A stretch of DNA of 64,000 nt from Neobacillus mesonae. GTDB taxonomy: Bacteria; Bacillota; Bacilli; Bacillales; Cytobacillaceae. The stretch spans positions 5,040,084 to 5,104,083 of the forward strand of contig NZ_KV440949.1 in the NCBI RefSeq assembly GCF_001636315.1, given 5' to 3'. Below the pieces are notes generated by a model. The model saw only the letters and a program-made list of their open reading frames with translations. It was not told the DNA's origin and ran no database searches. Of the stretch, positions 58,910 to 64,000 are shown piece after piece. Every line of letters begins with the position of its first letter. The first letter of the stretch is position 1. Position numbers and translations under genes: made by a program.

Positions 58910-60316
58910 ATGAAAAAGAAACAAGTTTTATCAGCTTTATTAACGGCAGGGCTGGTTTTAAGCGCTAACGGTGTTTCAGCTCAGGGACCAAACAATGTAC
59001 AAAACACCCCTAACATCAACTCAATATCAGCATTTGACAACAAGATTATTAAAAAAATTAGTGCAGATAACATGTATAATACGATTAAGTTATTATCTGA
59101 GCAGCCACGTGTGGCAGGTACTGATGGCGAGCTTAAGGCGGTCCATTACATACAAAGCCAGTTTGAGCAATACGGCTATGAGACTGAGATACAACCGTTT
59201 AAAATTTATGACTCCGTCCGAAATAATGTAAGTGGAGCTTTAACTATTAACGGACAAGACCTTAAGCCATATGTATTTACCGGATCCTACAGTGCTGAAG
59301 TAACTGCAGAAGTAATCGATGTAGGCAAAGCACTTCCCGGTACGGTGCCTGACACCGTAAAAGGCAAAATTGCCTTGATTGAACGAGGTGATAATCCTTT
59401 TGTAGATAAAATTAAAAATGTAATCGAAAAGGGTGCGGTTGGGGTTATTATGTACAACAATTCTGGCACATCTAACGCGTTTGGTTCAGCAGATCCTGGT
59501 CAAAATATTCCTGCTGTCGCCATTACAAGAGCGCAAGGCTTAGACTTAGTTGGGCAATTAAAATCCGGAACGATCTCTGCTCAATTGAAAGTATCAGGCT
59601 CTGGATTTGTCGAAAAAACCTCCTATAACGTCATTGCCAAAATGAAACCAAACAAAAACAAGGACACCGGCCAAGTCGTTATGGTGAGTGCCCATCATGA
59701 CTCGATACCGGGAGGTCCTGGTGCCAATGACGATGCCTCTGGGGTATCCGCTGTCCTAGAGCTTGCTAGAGTAATGGCCCAGATGCCGATTGATACAGAA
59801 CTGCGTTTCGTTACATTCGGTGCTGAAGAAAAAGGATTGTTAGGATCCTATCATTATGCTAGGTCATTAAGCGAGACGGAAGCGGATCGAATCGTAGGTC
59901 AATTCCAAATCGAAATGATTGGAAGTAAGGATTCTGGCGGGGATCATAACGCCAACGGACTGATTATGTATACCGTTGACGGAAATAAAAATATCGTTAC
60001 CGATCTTGGTGCAGCAGCTGGAGCTAGAACTGCTGTGAAAGAAATCCTAACGTATGGAAAGGTAGGACGGAGCGACCACCAGCCGTTCCACGAAATTGGC
60101 GTTCCAGCGGCCGTATTCTGTCATGCACCTCTAGAGCAGTGGTATCATACCCCACAAGATACGATTGATAAAATTGACAAAAATAAGCTGCAGGAAGCAG
60201 CCGAAGTGATTGGTGCAGCCGTGTATCAAATTGCCCGCCCAGATACACCAGCGTTAGAACATTCACGAGTTGCTCCAAAGCCGGTTGATTATGATTTTGA
60301 GAATCGTCCATTATAA
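58910..60316 (+). CDS. Secreted M28 aminopeptidase with PA domain (second of two)
   Basis: A 468-residue paralogue, same length and order as the preceding one, with AGGAGGAGG as RBS. Most motifs are kept (SAHHDSIP, GANDDASGVSA, FGAEEKGLLGS, WYHTPQDT), but the third zinc ligand position reads FQIEMIGSKD, a Glu in place of the Asp of FQMDMIGSKD. Glu can also bind zinc, so activity may be altered rather than lost. Many synonymous and some non-synonymous differences show the tandem duplication is not recent. Confidence 0.9.
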   Translation: MKKKQVLSALLTAGLVLSANGVSAQGPNNVQNTPNINSISAFDNKIIKKISADNMYNTIKLLSEQPRVAGTDGELKAVHYIQSQFEQYGYETEIQPFKIYDSVRNNVSGALTINGQDLKPYVFTGSYSAEVTAEVIDVGKALPGTVPDTVKGKIALIERGDNPFVDKIKNVIEKGAVGVIMYNNSGTSNAFGSADPGQNIPAVAITRAQGLDLVGQLKSGTISAQLKVSGSGFVEKTSYNVIAKMKPNKNKDTGQVVMVSAHHDSIPGGPGANDDASGVSAVLELARVMAQMPIDTELRFVTFGAEEKGLLGSYHYARSLSETEADRIVGQFQIEMIGSKDSGGDHNANGLIMYTVDGNKNIVTDLGAAAGARTAVKEILTYGKVGRSDHQPFHEIGVPAAVFCHAPLEQWYHTPQDTIDKIDKNKLQEAAEVIGAAVYQIARPDTPALEHSRVAPKPVDYDFENRPL

Positions 60317-60330
60317 TCAATAAATCAAGA

Positions 60331-60376
60331 AAGGTGCTTTTTCCGCCGACTTAAATTCTGCAGGAAAAAGCACCTT
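60331..60376. terminator. Bidirectional terminator
   Basis: AAGGTGCTTTTTCC pairs with GGAAAAAGCACCTT around an 18-base loop. The arms resemble those of the terminator at 58808, as expected for a duplicated gene end. It separates the convergent aminopeptidase and GGDEF genes. Confidence 0.9.
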
Positions 60377-60389
60377 CTTATATTCAACC

Positions 60390-61034
60390 TCACTCCGCCA
60401 TGTGGCGAATCTTCATATTATACATTTTTTTATCAGCCATGCGCAGTAAGGCATCGAGTGAGGTTCCTTCATTTGGATAAATGGCCGATCCGACTGAAAT
60501 GCTGAGTTCAACTCCCGGGAAAGGGATTTTTTTCAGGTTTGAGTGGATACGATCCGTCATTCCATCCAGATTTTCGCTGTTCTTGATATTGGAACAAAAG
60601 AGAATGAACTCGTCACCGCCCCAGCGGGCAACCAAATCTGATTTTCTTACATTTTTTACCAATACATCAGCAAGAAGCTTTAATAATTCATCTCCCGTTT
60701 GATGCCCAAATCGATCGTTAATGGTTTTGAAATGATCTACATCAATCAGCAGCACGGCTACATTTTGTTGGTTCCGTTCCGCGATGGACGTTATTTTTGC
60801 AAAAAACGGCTCGATAATTCTTCTATTATAAACCTTGGTAAGAGTATCTTTCTCGGAGTAATACTTGGCTTTATCGTATTGTTTTCCAAAAAACCAGGCA
60901 ATTGTGAGCATTACAGGTAATCCGCCAATTTCCATCCAGCTTACATAACCATCCCGATGATAATAAAATAAGATATAAAAGGAATTACAACATAAAAGGA
61001 GAAGGGACGTTAACACTCTACCAGTCTTTTTCAT
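60390..61034 (-). CDS. Diguanylate cyclase (GGDEF)
   Basis: A 214-residue protein with two short membrane segments (about residues 8-25 and 35-50) and a GGDEF domain. The active-site loop is intact (ARWGGDEF), the metal site has LLIDVDHFKTIND, and RKSD lies five residues before GGDEF, the position of the inhibitory I-site. It should make cyclic di-GMP. It follows the HD-GYP gene by 14 bases on the same strand, so synthesis and breakdown are encoded in one operon. Confidence 0.9.
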   Translation of the reverse strand: MKKTGRVLTSLLLLCCNSFYILFYYHRDGYVSWMEIGGLPVMLTIAWFFGKQYDKAKYYSEKDTLTKVYNRRIIEPFFAKITSIAERNQQNVAVLLIDVDHFKTINDRFGHQTGDELLKLLADVLVKNVRKSDLVARWGGDEFILFCSNIKNSENLDGMTDRIHSNLKKIPFPGVELSISVGSAIYPNEGTSLDALLRMADKKMYNMKIRHMAE

Positions 61035-61048
61035 ATTTTAGACAGTCC

Positions 61049-61972
61049 TTATACTATATTTCTATTACATTGATTATTTCGATCAAAGAGGCTGAGGAAG
61101 ACATCGGTGATTTCCGGGTCAAATTGCAACCCTTTATTTTTTTCTATTTCTACTAAAGTACTTTCTAAATCAATTTCATTCCGATATACACGCTTGGAGG
61201 TCATGGCGTCGAACGTGTCAGCAATTGCAATAATCCGAGCGCCCAGCGGAATCTGATCTCCCTTTAACCCAAATGGATATCCTTTACCATCATATCTTTC
61301 ATGGTGGTGAAGAACAATCTCTAAAATACCATTTTCAATAAAATCGGAAACATGTTTAATCATATCATATCCAATCACCGGATGCCTCTTGATCACGCTG
61401 TATTCTTCATTCGTCAGCTTGCCTGGTTTTAATAAAATATCTTCGGAAATGCCAATTTTGCCAATATCGTGCAGCAGCCCTCCTTTGTGAATCACATCAA
61501 TTTCTTTATCTGATAAGTGCATTTTTCGAGCAATTTCGACTGCATAACGGGAAACATTATTCGAATGATAGGATGTGTAAGTATCTCTAGAATCAAGTGC
61601 CTTCGAAAGGGCAAGGATTAACTCTAAATTGTCGTCTTTTATTTTTTGAGTACTGCGCATGATTCCAACAGAAATAGCCATAGTAATCAAATAGGTTAAT
61701 TCAAGTAAGAGGACAGCGGACAAATGCCATTGATTTTTGTCCATTAACAGCCTTAAAGTGACGATAAATGTCGTGCTAACGATTAAAAACCAAGAGGTTC
61801 GATTGTAAAAACCAATACCAAAGAATATCGTCGCAATAATAAAAAAAGAAAATAATTGATCCTGTTTAATTTGAAGAACGAAAAGTAGTATGTTGAATGC
61901 CATCACAAAATAAAATCCACAGCGGAAATAGACGGGATTATTCAACCAGTTAATAAACGTTTTGGTGTTCAT
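61049..61972 (-). CDS. HD-GYP domain phosphodiesterase, membrane-bound
   Basis: A 307-residue protein with about five membrane segments in the first 120 residues and an HD-GYP domain after that. Motifs are SYHSNNVSRYAVEIA, GGLLHDIGKIGI, KRHPVIGYDMI, HHHERYDGKGYPFGL and RIIAIADTFDAM, with HD and GYP both intact. It should hydrolyse cyclic di-GMP. The ATG at 61972 has GGAGGGAATAGGA upstream; the longer reading from 62053 does not. It is the first gene of the c-di-GMP operon. Confidence 0.9.
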   Translation of the reverse strand: MNTKTFINWLNNPVYFRCGFYFVMAFNILLFVLQIKQDQLFSFFIIATIFFGIGFYNRTSWFLIVSTTFIVTLRLLMDKNQWHLSAVLLLELTYLITMAISVGIMRSTQKIKDDNLELILALSKALDSRDTYTSYHSNNVSRYAVEIARKMHLSDKEIDVIHKGGLLHDIGKIGISEDILLKPGKLTNEEYSVIKRHPVIGYDMIKHVSDFIENGILEIVLHHHERYDGKGYPFGLKGDQIPLGARIIAIADTFDAMTSKRVYRNEIDLESTLVEIEKNKGLQFDPEITDVFLSLFDRNNQCNRNIV

Positions 61973-62197
61973 TCCTATTCCCTCCAGAGTGTGATGCCTT
62001 TCGCTAGAATATGCCAAGTGTATTCTACTATAAATTAAGGGTAACCAAATCAATTTTTTGTTTAAAGTCGAAAATTTGACAAAAACCGATGCGAGCAGAC
62101 AAATTTCTGTTGACCTGGACTTGGATGCTTGATAAACAATTACACAATTGCTTATGATAGTATTAAAAGTAATTTGGAAGCTAAAGGTGAGAAGTGT

Positions 62198-62491
62198 ATG
62201 AAAATTAACATTAGTGAGCAGGCTTTACGTTGGTTTAAGGAAGAGGTCGGACTAAGCGATGGAGGGAAAATTAAGTTTTATTCACAAATATATGGCTGCA
62301 GCCCCGTGCAAGAAAATTATTCGCTTGCATTTACGGTTGATAACGAGCCGCTCGATATGGAGGTAAGTACAGAAATAGACGGGATTACCTTTTACGTGGA
62401 AGGTTCTGATGTATGGTTCTTCAACGGCCATGATTTGCATGTCGATTATAATGAAAAGAAAGATGAATTGGAATATCGTTATACCAAATAA
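62198..62491 (+). CDS. HesB-like protein (YneR family)
   Basis: A 97-residue protein that begins MKINISEQALRWFKEEVGLS and resembles the HesB/IscA-like proteins of bacilli such as YneR. It has one Cys in IYGCSPV and lacks the C-x-C motif that holds iron-sulfur clusters in IscA, so it may not bind a cluster. The start ATG has AAAGGTGAG upstream; an upstream in-frame start at 62129 has no RBS. The role is unknown. Confidence 0.75.
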   Translation: MKINISEQALRWFKEEVGLSDGGKIKFYSQIYGCSPVQENYSLAFTVDNEPLDMEVSTEIDGITFYVEGSDVWFFNGHDLHVDYNEKKDELEYRYTK

Positions 62492-62496
62492 ACTTT

Positions 62497-62530
62497 AGAT
62501 GACTTCGGCGCTGACCGGGGCATCTTTTTT
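62497..62530 (+). terminator. Probable terminator
   Basis: AGATG pairs with CATCT around an 18-base loop with partial inner pairing, followed by six T. Confidence 0.5.
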
Positions 62531-62705
62531 GTTTGGATCAAACTGTTCTTTTTCTCTAGAGCGATGGAAAATTACACTATTTATGAACTTTTTGTGGAAA
62601 TTATATTTCTTAATAGAAGTGAGATAAAAAATAATATAAAATAAGTGAAAATATGAAGTATTGCTGGAGTGCAGGTATTTTTATTTTATTTCAGGAGGAA
62701 ATCCA

Positions 62706-64000
62706 TTGAATCTAGCAAATCCTACTCCTTTAAATCCTACACCTTTACAAAAACGTCGGTATCTGCCTGTCTTATGGAAATTTTGGCTTAGTCATGGAAT
62801 TTCACTGGGGTGGATGATTTTCTCCATCATCATTTCAATTCCTTGGGTGAAGGAATTGGGGGAAATTGTTACACTGCCAGCAGCCATTGCGATTATAACA
62901 GGGATTGCCTATATACCCGGCTACTTAAATGCCTTTTTGGTGGTAAGTTTACTGTTTGACCGGCAGCCGGCTTTTAAAACAACGGCCCCCACAGACCCGA
63001 TCAGCATCTTAATCGCCTGCCGAAATGAGGAACAGGGAATAGCTGCGACCTTAAAACAAATTGCCAAGCAAGATTATCAGGGCGATCTCTATATTTATGT
63101 CATAGATAACAATTCAACAGATGCTACGGCCCAGGTTGCCAAAAAATTAGGGGAAGAATTAGGGCTTAATGTCCGCATTCTGTTTGCCAAAAAGCCAGGG
63201 AAAAACAACGCCTTAAACAAAGGACTCCAATTTGTTGAAACGAAACATGTGATTACACTGGACGCTGATACATTGCTACACCCGCAGGCCATCCGCCGGT
63301 TAATGAGCCGCATGAACTCTGCACCGAATAATGTATGTTCCGTGGCCGGTGCTATTTTAGTTCGGAACAGCCGGGAAAACTGGCTGGCAAAGATTCAAGA
63401 ATGGGATTATTTTTTAGGAATCGCCTCGATCAAACGGCTTCAGGGGTTGTACCAGGGAACGCTGGTGGCACAAGGTGCGTACAGCCTGTATTTAACAGAT
63501 GTTGTGAAGGAAGTCGGAGGCTGGCCGGATGCAATTGGCGAAGATATTGTTCTTACATGGGCTTTTTTAGAAAAAAACTACAAAGTCTATTTTGAGCCAA
63601 CTGCGATTGCCTTTACAGATGTACCGACGGGCTTTATTCATTTTGCAAGGCAGCGAAGCCGCTGGGCTAGGGGCATGATTGAAGCCTTGAAACGGGTTAA
63701 GCCGTGGCAGCAGCCAATGGTGTTTACCCGCTATTTGACAGGTTCTAATTTGGTTATGCCGTATCTGGACTTTGTGTACACCTTTGTTTGGATACCTGGA
63801 CTTATATTAAGCTTATTCGGAATTTTTTGGATTGTCGGGCCGCATACACTATTAGTACTGCCGCTTACTCTGCTAACCAATTATATTTTATATCGCTACC
63901 AAAAAGGCGTATTTTCCGAACTAGGATTGCGCATCCGAAGGAATATCGGCGGATTTTTCCTATATGTCCTGTGTTATCAAATGATAATGGCCCCCGTGTC
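62706..64000 (+). CDS. GT2 glycosyltransferase, processive polysaccharide-synthase type (partial)
   Basis: The frame starts at TTG 62706 with AGGAGGAAA upstream and runs past the window end (431 codons seen). It has two membrane segments (about residues 32-50 and 58-85), then the GT-A core: ILIACRNEEQG, VIDNNSTDATA, LDADTLL (Asp186-Asp188), GEDIVLTWAFL (about 279) and RQRSRWARG (about 315), the Q/R-x-x-R-W mark of PgaC/cellulose-type synthases. More membrane segments follow. It should polymerise sugars while exporting the chain. The c-di-GMP operon nearby, divergently placed, suggests joint control of an exopolysaccharide, but this is inference. Confidence 0.85.
   Translation, partial: MNLANPTPLNPTPLQKRRYLPVLWKFWLSHGISLGWMIFSIIISIPWVKELGEIVTLPAAIAIITGIAYIPGYLNAFLVVSLLFDRQPAFKTTAPTDPISILIACRNEEQGIAATLKQIAKQDYQGDLYIYVIDNNSTDATAQVAKKLGEELGLNVRILFAKKPGKNNALNKGLQFVETKHVITLDADTLLHPQAIRRLMSRMNSAPNNVCSVAGAILVRNSRENWLAKIQEWDYFLGIASIKRLQGLYQGTLVAQGAYSLYLTDVVKEVGGWPDAIGEDIVLTWAFLEKNYKVYFEPTAIAFTDVPTGFIHFARQRSRWARGMIEALKRVKPWQQPMVFTRYLTGSNLVMPYLDFVYTFVWIPGLILSLFGIFWIVGPHTLLVLPLTLLTNYILYRYQKGVFSELGLRIRRNIGGFFLYVLCYQMIMAPV

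Noticed and set aside
1..64000. Prophage, integrative element or insertion sequence
   Set aside because: No integrase, transposase, phage structural gene or tRNA-associated attachment repeat was recognised.

Overview
The window looks like a chromosomal segment of a spore-forming, low-GC Gram-positive of the Bacillaceae. Supporting signs are a CwlJ-type spore cortex hydrolase, a gamma-SASP-like small protein, a BcrC undecaprenyl pyrophosphatase, UgtP-like glycosyltransferases, strong AGGAGG ribosome sites with frequent TTG/GTG starts, and classical hairpin-plus-T terminators. No rRNA, tRNA, CRISPR array, prophage or transposase gene was found. The genus cannot be fixed from the sequence alone.

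Layout. 0-4.3 kb: an MFS transporter, GNAT and APH-type enzymes, a lipoprotein, a cysteine hydrolase. 4.3-11.9 kb: an envelope-lipid neighbourhood with two DedA proteins, two MGDG-synthase-like glycosyltransferases in an operon with a polysaccharide deacetylase, BcrC, and an OmpR-type two-component system. 12-18.7 kb: small and spore-related genes, a degraded LysR/LysE pair, CwlJ, a rifamycin phosphotransferase-like enzyme, DUF1284 and DUF3291 proteins. 18.8-20.6 kb: a decaying patch with 52-bp stem-loop repeat arrays and Nudix and APH pseudogenes. 20.7-25.7 kb: a PadR/HAAS membrane pair with twin operators, a DsbA/FrnE-type oxidoreductase whose first active-site cysteine codon is TGA, a polysaccharide deacetylase, and an NlpC/P60 protein lacking all catalytic residues. 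25.8-30.3 kb: a Tet(M)-like GTPase, TerC and SstT.

30.4-50.5 kb is the centrepiece: about 20 kb of co-oriented genes for a non-phosphorylative sugar-acid pathway. It has two IclR regulators, a KdgT permease, a TRAP transporter with two binding proteins, a three-gene UxaA-type dehydratase, an IlvD/Edd dehydratase, a LarA-like racemase/epimerase, a D-2-hydroxyacid dehydrogenase, two FAH-fold enzymes, a DapA-like lyase/dehydratase and an alpha-ketoglutarate-semialdehyde-type dehydrogenase. IlvD/Edd, FAH or DapA-like dehydratase, then ALDH would make a Weimberg-type route to 2-oxoglutarate. A 17-bp palindrome occurs twice before the TRAP genes and once before the second FAH gene, consistent with one regulator controlling both. 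The substrate is not known.

50.5-64 kb: a lipoprotein with an apparent CTG start, VOC proteins, an XRE/DUF2178-like pair, a cluster of four GNAT genes, a third 52-bp-period repeat tract, a tandem pair of secreted M28 aminopeptidases, an HD-GYP/GGDEF c-di-GMP operon, and a truncated GT2 polysaccharide synthase running off the end.

The points most worth following are the TGA at the DsbA active site (selenocysteine or nonsense), the two UxaA paralogues that each keep a different half of the family motifs, the 52-bp stem-loop arrays, and the sugar-acid island as a whole. All functions are read from motifs by eye; no database search was run.
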